A stretch of 45,003 bases of DNA from Paenibacillus alba (GCF_013204855.1 NZ_JABMKZ010000052.1:1-45003), one strand, 5' to 3'. Positions 17,010-26,569 are shown, counted from the first letter of the stretch. The notes: generated from the letters alone by a model not told the origin. Made by a program: numbers and translations.

Positions 17010-18796
17010 TCGCAATCCACCTTTCGAATTGGTAATCTGATATTGACCTGAAGTCCTCCATGCTCTAGGATGCCCAATGAAATACCATAAGCAGCTCCGA
17101 AATGCAGTTTAATTCGCTTATCCACATTCGATACACCGATTCCGCTGTATTTCGCATTACTGTCATTAGTCATTTGTTCCATAATTCGCGGTAATTCGCT
17201 CTCCTTAACGCCATTTCCATTATCTAGTACAGAAACGATCATCCCTACCCGATCCTCGGTATACGCCGCATTGATCCACACAGTTAATGGAAACCGTCCA
17301 CCATGAATCAGGCTGTTTTCTACCAAAGGCTGCAAGCTGAATTTCAATACCTGCATCTCCATAAACTCTTCAGGGACATTCATTTGAATCTGAATATTGT
17401 CGAGATACCGAATTTTTTGCAACGACATGTATAGCTCTAAGTATTCAAGCTCTTGGCGTAGCGTCACATATTGCTCTGTTTGTTTCATGGAGAATTCAAG
17501 TAACTTGCCAAGCGCCGTAATCATGTCGCTCACATTCGGATTTGTACCCGAAAGCATTGCCATCAACTTGATGGAATTGAGTGTATTGAATAGAAAATGA
17601 GGGTTGATTTGCGCTTGTAGCGCTTGAAATCGCGCTTCCTCCTTATTTCTCTGCTCTTCCTCCAAATTCACGATTAATTGCTGCAGTCTCATCACCATTT
17701 GATTAAAATTGCGTCCCAAAAGCGCGATCTCATCTTGCCCTTTCAACACGACGGTTGTTTGGAAATCTCCCTTCCCGACTTGTTGCATCGATCGAAGAAG
17801 CGAATATATCGGCTTAGTCATCCGGATCATTATGACTACGAATACGACCATGCCAATGAGAAATACGAGCAGGATGCCGATTAATGAACGATTCTGGGTC
17901 TTGTCGAGCTGCTTCATAACTAGATCGTAAGGCATGAGATACATGAGGGACAATTCGACTTGCGGAACGTCTGCCCGATTCACGAAATAACGATTTCCGT
18001 GAATCATAATACTCCTAGAAGAAGTAGCTGCATCCTTATTCTCCGGAAATGCCTCTCCAACCTGAAGTTCGAATGCGTTTCCTTCCGTGTCCTTGATTCG
18101 TCCGTCGCTTGTTCTGATCAATAGTCGAGGAACACCGCCCTCCTGCATCACTTGCTTACCGAAAAACGACTCATTCGGTACGCCCACCGCAGCTACCAGA
18201 TTGGAGCCGTCATTCGCGTAGAGAACGCGTGATAAAATGACAAAAGAGTCGATTTTCCCAGGATACGTATATCCAAGCTCCGAATTCAAATGACTAGAAA
18301 GCGACCAAAACGGGTAGCCCTTGGCTTTCCTTGCTTCTACGTACCACTTCTCGCCAGTCAATAGTACATAAGCATTCTGACTATTATAGTTAGAAAGCGT
18401 TGAGATGGTAACCTTCCGATCGTCAACAACTTGGAGAAAAGCATCACTATCCAGCAGTAAATCACGCGTAATTGTCAGTTTGGACTGCATTTGTTTCATG
18501 AAGGAATACGCATCATAATTACTGCTCCATTGCGGAAGATCAGCGCTATTGAACTGGTTAAAATCGGATTCGACAAATGCGGTGGCTTTGACCATTCTTA
18601 TCGCCATATCATTCATCGCATCGGCTGACTTCTCCACCAATTCCTGATTGGTTGCATAAATTCCCTGTTCAATTACGGACTTGGAATGATAGGAATACGA
18701 AAAGAAAATAACAAGCGTAGGCACGACTACAAACAGGAGAAAGTTCAATATCAATTTGCCCCTGATGGAGTTCAAAGGATTCCAATTCATGTTCAC
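17006..18796 (-). CDS. YesM-type sensor histidine kinase
   Basis: 596 aa, start GTG at 18796 with AGGAGG six bases upstream. Order: membrane segment about 13-35; extracellular sensor region about 36-300; second membrane segment about 304-326 (LIGILLVFLIGMVVFVVIMI); HAMP linker; His_kinase domain with the phosphoacceptor His in QINPHFLFNTLNS; and a C-terminal ATPase domain with PLVENSLIHGG, VLDNGNG and GIGVSNVDKRI. It should sense the glycan signal and phosphorylate the regulator encoded next. The stop overlaps the regulator start. Upstream lie hairpins at 18874-18928 and a candidate TATAAT near 18832, but not the element shared by the other promoters of the locus. Confidence 0.93.
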   Translation of the reverse strand: MNMNWNPLNSIRGKLILNFLLFVVVPTLVIFFSYSYHSKSVIEQGIYATNQELVEKSADAMNDMAIRMVKATAFVESDFNQFNSADLPQWSSNYDAYSFMKQMQSKLTITRDLLLDSDAFLQVVDDRKVTISTLSNYNSQNAYVLLTGEKWYVEARKAKGYPFWSLSSHLNSELGYTYPGKIDSFVILSRVLYANDGSNLVAAVGVPNESFFGKQVMQEGGVPRLLIRTSDGRIKDTEGNAFELQVGEAFPENKDAATSSRSIMIHGNRYFVNRADVPQVELSLMYLMPYDLVMKQLDKTQNRSLIGILLVFLIGMVVFVVIMIRMTKPIYSLLRSMQQVGKGDFQTTVVLKGQDEIALLGRNFNQMVMRLQQLIVNLEEEQRNKEEARFQALQAQINPHFLFNTLNSIKLMAMLSGTNPNVSDMITALGKLLEFSMKQTEQYVTLRQELEYLELYMSLQKIRYLDNIQIQMNVPEEFMEMQVLKFSLQPLVENSLIHGGRFPLTVWINAAYTEDRVGMIVSVLDNGNGVKESELPRIMEQMTNDSNAKYSGIGVSNVDKRIKLHFGAAYGISLGILEHGGLQVNIRLPIRKVDCE

Positions 18797-18898
18797 TTGC
18801 AGCCTCCTGTTGCATGAAGAATAAATATTAAATTATACCCAGTATATCTCATCAAAGCATGTAAACAAAGAAAGAACCTTGCTAAGGTTCATAGATAA

Positions 18899-18928
18899 AG
18901 AGAAGGAGAGGTAAGTCCCTCCTTCTCT
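18899..18928 (-). terminator. Terminator between the permease operon and the kinase
   Basis: AGAGAAGGAG (18899-18908) pairs with CTCCTTCTCT (18919-18928), a 10-bp stem. A second small hairpin GAACCTT (18874-18880) / AAGGTTC (18884-18890) follows. They separate the permease operon with its gene stub from the kinase gene. Confidence 0.7.
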
Positions 18929-18940
18929 AGCTTTCATGGA

Positions 18941-19033
18941 TTAAGCGTAACAACGGACTTCGCAAATCGCCGCTGAAGGATCTCCATTCGTCGCTTCTAC
19001 AACGATGCGAATCTGATTCGTCAATAAGTCAGC
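18941..19033 (-). pseudogene. C-terminal stub of a lost gene behind the permease
   Basis: Just after the permease stop, in another frame, the minus strand reads LTNQIRIVVEATNGD, then PSAAICEVRCYA and a stop (18941-18943). The phrase VVEATNGDPSA..ICEVR is typical of the last residues of secreted or sugar-related proteins with a terminal beta-sandwich. No start exists: a stop lies upstream in this frame. It therefore looks like the tail of a gene that once followed the permease and was deleted. Only about 28 residues remain. Confidence 0.6.
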
Positions 19034-19868
19034 CTTTCAATCCTGTGCTGGCAATACCTTCAACAAACCAGCGCTGACAAATAACGACGATCAATACAAG
19101 CGGTGCAAGTGCAGATACCGAAGCTGCCATGATAAGCGGATAATTTGTACCATTTTCATCCGTGTAGCTCGTTAAACCTAACGGTATCGTAAACAGGTCA
19201 CGATCCCTGAGTAGAATAAGCGGATTTTCATATTCGTTCCAATGCCACGTAAACGCTAAAATCAATAAAGTCACCAGAGCAGGTTTAACTAAAGGCAGCG
19301 AAATTTGCCAAAACATTTTCCAGTATCCAGCACCATCAATTTTGCTGGCCTCGAATAATTCATTTGGCAGCGTGCTAAAAAACTGCCGCATCAAAAATGT
19401 CCCCAAAACACTAAACATACCAGGCAAAATAATAGCCGTATGCGTATTGATGAGATGCAACTGATCAAACATAATAAATTTCGGAACAAACAAGACTTGA
19501 GGCGGAATAATCATTGTAGCTAAATAAACTAGGAAAATCGTCTCTTTATACTTAAATCTCAGCTTGGCAAAAGCAAACCCGGCTAATGAGCTTGTCACAA
19601 GCGTACCCAACACTTGTAAGAAAGTGATTTTCATTGAATTCAGATAGAAAATATAGAAAGGCACAGGCCCTGTCCAAACCTTCTTGAAATTCGACCAATC
19701 AAACGTCTTTGGAATTAAGCGAATCGGAAATTCAAAAATATCCGCGCCGTTCTTAAACGATGCGGACAGCATCCACAGAAATGGTGAAACCATCAAGATA
19801 CCGATACTTAGCGACAATAATGTGAATATAACTTTGCGAATGATATTCCTTTGAGATAAATTGAGCAT
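19029..19868 (-). CDS. CUT1 ABC transporter permease, MalG-type
   Basis: 279 aa integral membrane protein with about six hydrophobic segments (first near 13-35). The cytoplasmic EAA loop that contacts the ATPase is EASKIDGAGYWKMFWQISLP, about two thirds along. The C-terminus ends ...GIASTGLKG, typical of this permease class. The ATG at 19868 has GGAGG eight bases upstream. It lies 12 bp after the partner permease, in one transcript. With the partner and the lipoprotein encoded at 13987-15324 it forms the importer of the locus. Confidence 0.93.
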   Translation of the reverse strand: MLNLSQRNIIRKVIFTLLSLSIGILMVSPFLWMLSASFKNGADIFEFPIRLIPKTFDWSNFKKVWTGPVPFYIFYLNSMKITFLQVLGTLVTSSLAGFAFAKLRFKYKETIFLVYLATMIIPPQVLFVPKFIMFDQLHLINTHTAIILPGMFSVLGTFLMRQFFSTLPNELFEASKIDGAGYWKMFWQISLPLVKPALVTLLILAFTWHWNEYENPLILLRDRDLFTIPLGLTSYTDENGTNYPLIMAASVSALAPLVLIVVICQRWFVEGIASTGLKG

Positions 19869-19880
19869 CTGAATGTCCTC

Positions 19881-20774
19881 CTAGTACTGATCCTGCCATT
19901 TTTTTTGCGTTCTCCATTGAACGATCGTGACTAGGAAAATGACCAAAAACAATAGCCAGGAAACGGTCGCGGAATAGCTCATTTGGTTTAATTCAAACGC
20001 CTGTGAGTAAATGTAAAGCCCCAAGACGGTCGTTGATTGAAGCGGCCCGCCGTTCGTCATCACCTGAACAGATGGGAATACCTGCAGGGAGGCATTAATT
20101 AAGGTTACAGCTATCAAAAAGGAAGTAGGTTTCAGCATTTGAAGCGTTATGCTAGTAAACTGCTTTGTCGCAGAAGCTCCGTCGATGGAGGCCGCTTCAT
20201 AGATCTCCTTGGAAATACCTTGAAGCCCTGCCATGTACAAAATCATCGCATATCCGATATAGGTCCAGACCGTCATTATGATAATTGAGATCAATGCCCA
20301 GCTCGGGCTTGCGAGCCAGCCAGGCGGATTCGATATGCCGATGGCTCTAAGCACCGCATTAATTGGACCTTCCGAGGAATTATACATAACCCGCCAAACA
20401 ACTGCGATTGCAACCAAACTGCTCATGTAGGGAAGAAAAATGAGCGTTCGGATCGATTCCTTCAAGTAAACATGTTTGTTCAATAATGAAGCTAACAGCA
20501 GTCCTATCCCCATTGCCGCTGGCACCGAAATGACGGAAAAAATTACGTTATGCTTCAAGGACAGAAACACTGTCTCATCATGAATTAGCCTCTTCACATT
20601 GTCTAACCCGATAAAGACCAAACCTTTCAACCCCTGCAAATAATCCCAATTCGTAAAAATTAAGACTAAACTGAAGAGTAAAGGAAACAAAATAAACATA
20701 CTAAAGCCAAGCAAATTCGGGAGAATAAATAAATAACCAGCCAAATTCTCTCTCGTTTTCTCTTTCAGTCTCAT
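19881..20774 (-). CDS. CUT1 ABC transporter permease, MalF-type
   Basis: 297 aa with about six membrane segments; the N-terminus AGYLFILPNLLGFSMFILFP is characteristic of this class. The EAA loop reads EAASIDGASATKQFTSITLQ. The ATG at 20774 is preceded by GAGAGG about eight bases away. Its promoter is at 20806-20874, and a strong terminator (20891-20931) insulates it from the fucosidase genes. The first 70 codons plus the promoter are duplicated at 13431-13860. Confidence 0.93.
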   Translation of the reverse strand: MRLKEKTRENLAGYLFILPNLLGFSMFILFPLLFSLVLIFTNWDYLQGLKGLVFIGLDNVKRLIHDETVFLSLKHNVIFSVISVPAAMGIGLLLASLLNKHVYLKESIRTLIFLPYMSSLVAIAVVWRVMYNSSEGPINAVLRAIGISNPPGWLASPSWALISIIIMTVWTYIGYAMILYMAGLQGISKEIYEAASIDGASATKQFTSITLQMLKPTSFLIAVTLINASLQVFPSVQVMTNGGPLQSTTVLGLYIYSQAFELNQMSYSATVSWLLFLVIFLVTIVQWRTQKKWQDQY

Positions 20775-20805
20775 AGACTCTACCTCTCTTTCCCTCTATG
20801 TGCCC

Positions 20806-20890
20806 AGTATAATGGAATAATGGATTGGCATGAATGGGATAAACCATGCAGAAACAGTGAAATCCTTTGATCTTTACAGCGTAATTACGA
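20806..20890 (-). promoter_or_regulatory. Permease promoter, copy B of the shared element
   Basis: Minus strand: conserved box AAGATCAAAGGATTTCACTG (start 20874) to 20852, then TTATCCCATTC (20832-20842), a weak -35 TTCATG (20829-20834), a 17-bp spacer and TATACT (20806-20811). The same order occurs at 13776-13844 and 32005-32073. The poor -35 next to a conserved upstream box fits an activator-dependent promoter. Confidence 0.75.
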
Positions 20891-20931
20891 ACAAAAGTCC
20901 CGTGTCTGTTAACAGACAGCGGGACTTTTGT
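20891..20931 (-). terminator. Strong bidirectional terminator after the fucosidase genes
   Basis: ACAAAAGTCCCGTGTCTGTT (20891-20910) pairs almost perfectly with 20911-20931 (one unpaired base), an 18-20 bp stem with A/T ends that give T-runs on both sides. It ends transcripts of the GH95/GH29 cluster just before the permease promoter. Confidence 0.88.
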
Positions 20932-20939
20932 GTACTCTG

Positions 20940-21126
20940 TTACGGACTTACAAACTCGAACTTAACTGCATCTGCATTGACGTAGCTATTGTTCGCACTA
21001 TTCGTCAACTCTACATAGCCATTCGTTCCCGAGGCGAATGTGAAATTCCCCAAAGAGACCCACCCTGGACTTGGTGCAACCTGTTCATTAACGTAAGTTA
21101 TATGGTTACCTGTGGTATCGACTGGA
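20940..21126 (-). pseudogene. 3' stub of a third GH95 fucosidase gene
   Basis: Encodes only the last about 60 residues (DTTGNHITYVNEQVAPSPGW to AVKFEFVSP and stop), nearly identical to the ends of the two intact GH95 proteins encoded at 23654-26416 and 29095-31860. Similarity stops at about 21121, where the sequence switches to the 3' flank of the preceding GH29 gene. A deletion thus removed the body of the gene. An in-frame ATG at 21155 exists only because the frame runs into the GH29 3' end; I do not think it is translated meaningfully. Confidence 0.85.
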
Positions 21127-21130
21127 ATAC

Positions 21131-23437
21131 TTACTGTACTTTCACAATGGCCCATTGTTCTTCAGGCGAACTGGTATAAGGGTTTTGAACAAGTGCACTA
21201 CCGTCGAGCACACTGCCGTCTTTTACTTCCAGCGCTTTGCCGCTTCTTACATTGGACAGATGATACAAGCCTTTTCCGATAAATTCAATGTTCCATAATT
21301 GGTTCGTGGTTGCTGTATAGGTCCATTGGTTAATTAAAGCCCCGTCTGCAATTGATCCTCCTTTGGCAACAAGTGCGCAACCGCTATTCTTGTTTAATAT
21401 TTTGTATTGCCCGTTGCCTACGCTTTCAACTTTCCATAATTGACTGTTCGCTCCCGTATACGGCGCTTGCATGGTATCTGCACCTGGACTCGGCGACCCT
21501 CCTATGATATCTAGCACTTTGTTGCTCTTCAAGTTCACAATTTTGTAGTATGAGGCAGAGTCGTAGCTATCGGCAATCTTTTGCATTTGCCAAAGTTGCC
21601 TGTCGTTTCCGTTATAAGCACGTTGATCAGCGGGGTTGCCGTCGCTAGAAGAACCGTTCAAATTTTCTAAAACCTTCCCACTATTTACATTTGCGATCTT
21701 GAAATAACCGTTGCCTACGCCGGAAATCGTCCATTGCTGACTTTTGCCCGGTGGGGCTGCGCTTGTTTCCGTATCGGCCGATTGTATGATAGAAGCGCCA
21801 TTTGAAGTACTTCCACCCGATACATTTATCGCTTTACCGCTAAGTTTATTGACAAGCTTTAAATTGCCCAACCCTAAATCATCAATGATCCATTGCTGGT
21901 CAGCGGCATCGAGGCTTGTGCGCTGTGCTACGGCAGCCCCCTCACTTAAAGCGCTTCCAACTCCAAGCGCCTTACCGCTTCCTTTATTGACAATTCGGTA
22001 CACCGCATTAGGATCAAACGTATCGATTCCTGTCGGCGTTGGAACCTCACTCGTGTAAGAACCGACTATGAAATCGTTTGCAGCAGCGTAGCCGCCAGAG
22101 GCAGAATTGGCTTGCAGTTTGATGTAACGAGCCGTTAGCGATGGGAATGTGACCTCTTTCATCATGGTGTCTGCATTCCAGGTGCCGGAGGTGATTAAGC
22201 TGAAATTGGTTCCGTCTTGACTAGAATAGAGCGAATACGAAGTGATTTTCCCGTCTGCCAGTCTCTTGACGGGCAAGTATTTAAGCATATTGATATTGTT
22301 ATACGTGTAGCCTAAATCCAATGTAACGCTTTGTGGTAACGTGCTGCTAGATTGCCACACCGTTGTTTCGGTTTGATTCATTAATCCATCAATAGCATTA
22401 CGGGCATTCCCGCTGCTCGCAGCGGCTGAATTGGCTGTAATGGGATGCTCTAGGACCGTTGGCTGCACTGGCAAGGCAGCCCTGGACAGGTTCGGCGACC
22501 AAGCCTCTCCAATCTCGGTTAGTCGATTCAAGACGTTGGGATCCAGTTCGCCTTGCCGATTCGGAGATACGTTAAGCATGAAATTGGTATATTTCGGCTC
22601 CAAATCGCCTAAGTGGCTGTATACAACGTCACTCACACTGAGCAGTTGAGCATTGGTCATGGTCGGATGCCAGAACCAACCGCCGGGAGCTAAAGGCTTG
22701 CCTTGATTGGCTACATAGGTGTTATTAGCCGGAGACCATGATCCGACTGGCTCTTCGAAATTAACAACTTCCGCGTTCCATGGTTGCCCCACGGTATTAT
22801 GATCGGATATTAAAATATTCGGCTGCAGGCGCTTCACATGTTCACGAATTTTCTGATAGGGAGCCTCATTGTGGCCCATTTTCCAACCCCATCCGTCGAA
22901 AATCAGCACGGGAATTTCCCCATAATTGGTGAGCAGTTCCGTTAGTTGCCCTTTGATGAAATCGATATCCGCTCTGCTGACCGTACCTGTATCAATACCT
23001 TGCTGGCGGTCCCAAATGGAGTAGTACAACCCTGGCGTAATCCCTCTGGAACGCATCGAATCCACGAATTGCTTAACAATATCATGCGGATACGCACTGT
23101 TCATCACATTATAATTGCCGTACTTTGTTGGCCACAAGGCAAAACCGTCATGGTGCTTGGTCGTCAGCACCGCAAATTTCATTTTGGCGGATACGGCAGC
23201 GTCAGCCCACTGATCCGTATTTACCGTCGTCGGATTGAAGGTGAGCTGGTTTTGTCCAGGAGTCGCCCACTCCTCATTCGTATAAGTAGCCATATTGTAA
23301 TGAATAAACATGCCGAACCGCAAATCAGCGTAATTCTTTTGATTCGTGTACGTGTCGGCGAAGGCGGGAATTACTGTACCAACAAACAACGTAAAGCCAA
23401 GACTCAGACAGACAAAAAGTTTATGGCGAATCCTCAT
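21131..23437 (-). CDS. Secreted GH29-type alpha-L-fucosidase with lectin domains (copy 2)
   Basis: 768 aa from the ATG at 23437 (GGGAGG eight bases upstream; the longer frame to 23503 lacks a ribosome binding site and would precede the signal peptide). Signal peptide to about residue 27 (PAFA). GH29 catalytic domain about 30-345: FGMFIHYNM, TTKHHDGFALWPTKY, and the expected nucleophile Asp181 in VLIFDGW. Then a discoidin-type (F5/8C) domain about 350-470, and two ricin-type beta-trefoils about 480-768 with six QxW-like motifs (QQW, QQW, QLW, QLW, QLW, EQW). Likely releases fucose from extracellular glycans while binding sugar. The other copy (26570-28876) has a diverged catalytic half but an almost identical lectin half. 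Confidence 0.92.
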   Translation of the reverse strand: MRIRHKLFVCLSLGFTLFVGTVIPAFADTYTNQKNYADLRFGMFIHYNMATYTNEEWATPGQNQLTFNPTTVNTDQWADAAVSAKMKFAVLTTKHHDGFALWPTKYGNYNVMNSAYPHDIVKQFVDSMRSRGITPGLYYSIWDRQQGIDTGTVSRADIDFIKGQLTELLTNYGEIPVLIFDGWGWKMGHNEAPYQKIREHVKRLQPNILISDHNTVGQPWNAEVVNFEEPVGSWSPANNTYVANQGKPLAPGGWFWHPTMTNAQLLSVSDVVYSHLGDLEPKYTNFMLNVSPNRQGELDPNVLNRLTEIGEAWSPNLSRAALPVQPTVLEHPITANSAAASSGNARNAIDGLMNQTETTVWQSSSTLPQSVTLDLGYTYNNINMLKYLPVKRLADGKITSYSLYSSQDGTNFSLITSGTWNADTMMKEVTFPSLTARYIKLQANSASGGYAAANDFIVGSYTSEVPTPTGIDTFDPNAVYRIVNKGSGKALGVGSALSEGAAVAQRTSLDAADQQWIIDDLGLGNLKLVNKLSGKAINVSGGSTSNGASIIQSADTETSAAPPGKSQQWTISGVGNGYFKIANVNSGKVLENLNGSSSDGNPADQRAYNGNDRQLWQMQKIADSYDSASYYKIVNLKSNKVLDIIGGSPSPGADTMQAPYTGANSQLWKVESVGNGQYKILNKNSGCALVAKGGSIADGALINQWTYTATTNQLWNIEFIGKGLYHLSNVRSGKALEVKDGSVLDGSALVQNPYTSSPEEQWAIVKVQ

Positions 23438-23572
23438 TGAAATAACCTCCCATAATATGATGATATTAATTTCCATGAATCGAAGGTTCGTGATCTCCCC
23501 CATCTGTCAGCTTTCACCATTCCCGCGTCGCGGGGTCTTCCGCCATCTCATCACCACTTCTCCCAAAAAGAA

Positions 23573-23608
23573 GTGCAAGTCAGGAGGATACCCTCGCAGA
23601 ACTTGCAC
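23573..23608 (-). other. Hairpin in the GH95-1/GH29-type spacer, copy at the GH95 2 to GH29 2 junction
   Basis: GTGCAAGT (23573-23580) pairs with ACTTGCAC (23601-23608) in the spacer between GH95 copy 2 and GH29 copy 2; a second palindrome CCCGCGTCGCGGG lies at 23522-23534. The same hairpin exists at 29015-29049 in the equivalent spacer. There is no T-run, so it is more likely an mRNA processing or stability element, or an attenuator, than a full terminator. Confidence 0.55.
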
Positions 23609-23653
23609 TCATGAAATCTAATAACAATTTTTATTTTCGAATTGTCGAGAAGG

Positions 23654-26416
23654 TTACGGACTTACAAACTCAAACTTAACTGCATCTGCATTGACGTAGG
23701 TATTGTTCGCATTATTCGTCAACTCTACATAGCCATTCGTTCCCGCGGTGAATGTGAAATTCCCCAAAGAGACCCACCCTGGACTCGGTGCAACCTGTTC
23801 ATTAACGTAAGTTATATGGTTACCTGTGGTATCGTGCACGTTGAACGGAGCATTGGTGGCCCGATAGGTAGAGCCATCCGGTAACTTGTAGGACACCTTA
23901 TAGGTACCGGCACTTGGCAAGTTTGGCGTCCATTTCACCTTTTTCGTTCCAGTTCCAGATCCTGCATACACATAGTTAGACCCCTGAAAATTCGGTAAAC
24001 TCGTGGATGAGATCCATGAACCTGTGAGTTCGGCGGCTGTATTATCTACAATGATTTCCGAGCTATTACTCACGTATTTGATTCTTGGATCCGTGTCCAC
24101 ATTGAGCAATTGATCCTGATAACGCACAATCGGCTTCGTTCCGAAAGGAGAATCGATCTGCGCCGATACCAATTGCCCGTTCGCCCACTCGATGCTGAGC
24201 TCGTATCCGCCTCTCGCCTTGACGCCTACGATTTTCCCGCTTGTCCATGCTGTTGGGAGCGAAGGGAGCAGTTCAATTTCTCCGGATTGACTTTGCACAA
24301 ACAATTCTGGATAATAAGCGCCTCTCACTTGCCATTGGTTCGAACTACCTGTCGGGTAAACGGATGCAAGGGAAACAGCTTTATTCCCATCATTAAGACG
24401 CGCCCACATGTACGCGGGATCTGGAAGAGTCGCACCCGCTCCGCGCATAGTCAGCGAAACTTTAGCTGCATTAAATAGAGCGGGTGTCCCCCTCTTCGTA
24501 ATCTGGTCAAGAAAACCAACGCCAATTAAATGGGAGGCATGGCGGTGGCTGGGGTCAGAGATCGCGTAGTCATTGTTCCATTCCTTGATTTCACCACTGT
24601 TTCCAATCTTATAAGGAAGCAGCTTGGGTAAGGCCGTTCTAACACGATTCAGCAAATCAACATCTGCTGGAGAATCGGCTTCCAATATACTGCCTGCTTC
24701 GAGAACATTTTCAAACAACTCTCGAATTACGGTCATATCGACTGTTGAACCTTGACTGACTGCAGCCTTTGTTCCATCCGAAAGCTTATACAACGCCTCA
24801 GGAGAAGTAGAAGGCGATGTCACGAGATAGCCGTCCTTATTGGTAACGAGATAATCCAATGCAAATTCCGCGGAGCCCTTCATAAGAGGGAATGCGGTGT
24901 CACGAAGAAATACCTTATCCTGCGTAAACCGATATTTATCGTAAGCATTAAACATGAGCCATATGCCGCCCGTAGGCCAAAGCGCGTATTGATTCCCCCC
25001 GTCTGAAAAGGAGGTTTTCGCCCAAACATCTGTTGCGTGCGGCACCATCCACCCGTCAAAGCCGTAATCGATTTGTGCAGTTTTCGCTCCGTTGACGGCT
25101 AAATTTTTAATATACTTCCAGAGCGGATCGCCATTCTCAGTCAGATTCCCCGTCTCAATTAACCCATACGTTTTTTCTACGTTTTCATTTAGGAAATGCC
25201 CACCGTTAAAGGCAGGCTTCCAATTGAATTCCCACATGCCATTCCCATTTTGGGGACGGTCGAATGTATTCGCCCTGGAAGCAGCAATCATAATATAACG
25301 AGCGTACTGGTAGGTAAGCGTGTAGGGTCTCGAAGCATCTGAATTACCATTTACTTCCGCCCATAACCTGCGAAACAAACTCCGATAATCGGTCTGATGT
25401 GCATCCAGGAGTTGTGTATAGGTTTTGGCAAAAGCGGCGTTTATAATTCCCGTTACGATTGGGGTAGGATTAATGCCGCCTTGACTTGGATTCGGATTCG
25501 TAAACGGATCCTTGTAACTTGTCGCGTCAGCATATAGGAGTTCGATGACCGTAGCGCCAGAAATGTTCAAATTACCTCCCGTTGCTGTGATGGTTCCTCC
25601 CGTCGTTCTAGCACGAAGACGAGCGTCAAACGTCATCCCTCTCCCGTTCCCCCACTGACTTGCGTCATTATCGTAAGGGGCAGTTCCTTTCATCTGGATC
25701 TCGCTGCCAGATGAAGATACTGTACCGTGTGTGTTCATTTCCGGCGGTAGAGCCATCTTAGCCGTCATACTCATCGGCTGGCCGCCGTCATTGGTCATTC
25801 GTATGACCATAACGCGGTCCGGGTTACTGGCAAATACTTCACGCGTATACGTTGTGTTTCCCACTTTATACTTGGTTGTAACAACCGACTTGTCCAGATG
25901 AAGCTCACGATTATAGTTCGTATATCCCGTCGTATTCGGGACATCCAGAATGATATTGCCAATCGGCAAGAAATTAGCCAATTTCGTTGCTCCCCACATA
26001 CCCGCTGCTGCCGTATCAGCTAACTTCAATTTACTCTCGCGATATGTGACTGTTGTTGCCGTATCAGCCCCAGCAAGCAAGCTTCTTGTAGCATCCAGAG
26101 CTGTTTTACGACTTGGATTATAATCATTGAAAGGTTCACCGGAATGAAACGTTTTATCGTTAAGTTGAAGAATTTCGGTAGCTACGCCACCTGACACTTT
26201 AGCGCCGAAGTAACCATTTCCAACGGGGGCTCCATTAAAATCTGTCCCACTGGCAGGCGTTGTCCAATTAAATTTCAAATCATCCCAATTGCCTGTTTTT
26301 TGAACAGGCAGTGCTGTACCCCCTACATTTGCATGAGCTTGATTCGATGTTCCAACTGAAATCAAGCTTGTTACGAGTAGAGAACTAACAAGCAAACTGA
26401 TCAAACTTTTTCTCAT
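23654..26416 (-). CDS. Secreted GH95-type alpha-L-fucosidase with golvesin-like C-terminal domain (copy 2)
   Basis: 920 aa; ATG with AGGAGG seven bases upstream. Signal peptide to about residue 29 (QAHA). GH95 architecture: N-terminal beta domain (about 45-320, starting PVGNGYFGAKVSGG), then an (alpha/alpha)6 barrel. HFLNENVE (Asn410, Asn412) and SPSTSPE (Glu540) match where the family has its water-activating Asn residues and general acid. DPSHRHASHL is also typical. The last about 130 residues (TGSWISSTSLPNF to FEFVSP) form a beta-sandwich like the golvesin/xanthan-lyase C-terminal domain, probably sugar-binding. GH95 acts mainly on alpha-1,2-fucosides, some members on alpha-L-galactosides. 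Partner GH29 follows in the same transcript. Confidence 0.92.
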   Translation of the reverse strand: MRKSLISLLVSSLLVTSLISVGTSNQAHANVGGTALPVQKTGNWDDLKFNWTTPASGTDFNGAPVGNGYFGAKVSGGVATEILQLNDKTFHSGEPFNDYNPSRKTALDATRSLLAGADTATTVTYRESKLKLADTAAAGMWGATKLANFLPIGNIILDVPNTTGYTNYNRELHLDKSVVTTKYKVGNTTYTREVFASNPDRVMVIRMTNDGGQPMSMTAKMALPPEMNTHGTVSSSGSEIQMKGTAPYDNDASQWGNGRGMTFDARLRARTTGGTITATGGNLNISGATVIELLYADATSYKDPFTNPNPSQGGINPTPIVTGIINAAFAKTYTQLLDAHQTDYRSLFRRLWAEVNGNSDASRPYTLTYQYARYIMIAASRANTFDRPQNGNGMWEFNWKPAFNGGHFLNENVEKTYGLIETGNLTENGDPLWKYIKNLAVNGAKTAQIDYGFDGWMVPHATDVWAKTSFSDGGNQYALWPTGGIWLMFNAYDKYRFTQDKVFLRDTAFPLMKGSAEFALDYLVTNKDGYLVTSPSTSPEALYKLSDGTKAAVSQGSTVDMTVIRELFENVLEAGSILEADSPADVDLLNRVRTALPKLLPYKIGNSGEIKEWNNDYAISDPSHRHASHLIGVGFLDQITKRGTPALFNAAKVSLTMRGAGATLPDPAYMWARLNDGNKAVSLASVYPTGSSNQWQVRGAYYPELFVQSQSGEIELLPSLPTAWTSGKIVGVKARGGYELSIEWANGQLVSAQIDSPFGTKPIVRYQDQLLNVDTDPRIKYVSNSSEIIVDNTAAELTGSWISSTSLPNFQGSNYVYAGSGTGTKKVKWTPNLPSAGTYKVSYKLPDGSTYRATNAPFNVHDTTGNHITYVNEQVAPSPGWVSLGNFTFTAGTNGYVELTNNANNTYVNADAVKFEFVSP

Positions 26417-26529
26417 CTTTTCTCCTCCTTAGATGTTCTGGTGAATCTGACACATATAGATGTGGCCACTCTTTGATTTGCCAACACATTGACGCTTGGC
26501 ATGATCACAAAAATTTTGATCATATTTTC

Positions 26530-26558
26530 ATCCTTCTTGTGAATTTTCCCAGAAGGAT
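26530..26558 (-). terminator. Intercistronic hairpin between GH29 copy 1 and GH95 copy 2
   Basis: Perfect 8-bp inverted repeat ATCCTTCT (26530-26537) / AGAAGGAT (26551-26558), followed on the minus strand by an A/T-rich stretch with TTTTT (near 26510). It could end part of the transcripts after GH29 copy 1. No new promoter of the shared type is seen before GH95 copy 2. Confidence 0.45.
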
Positions 26559-26569
26559 AACTAGCATAC

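Noticed and set aside
22946..23440. 164-codon plus-strand frame opposite GH29 copy 2
   Set aside because: Antisense shadow of a secure gene; the similar frame is interrupted in the other GH29 copy.
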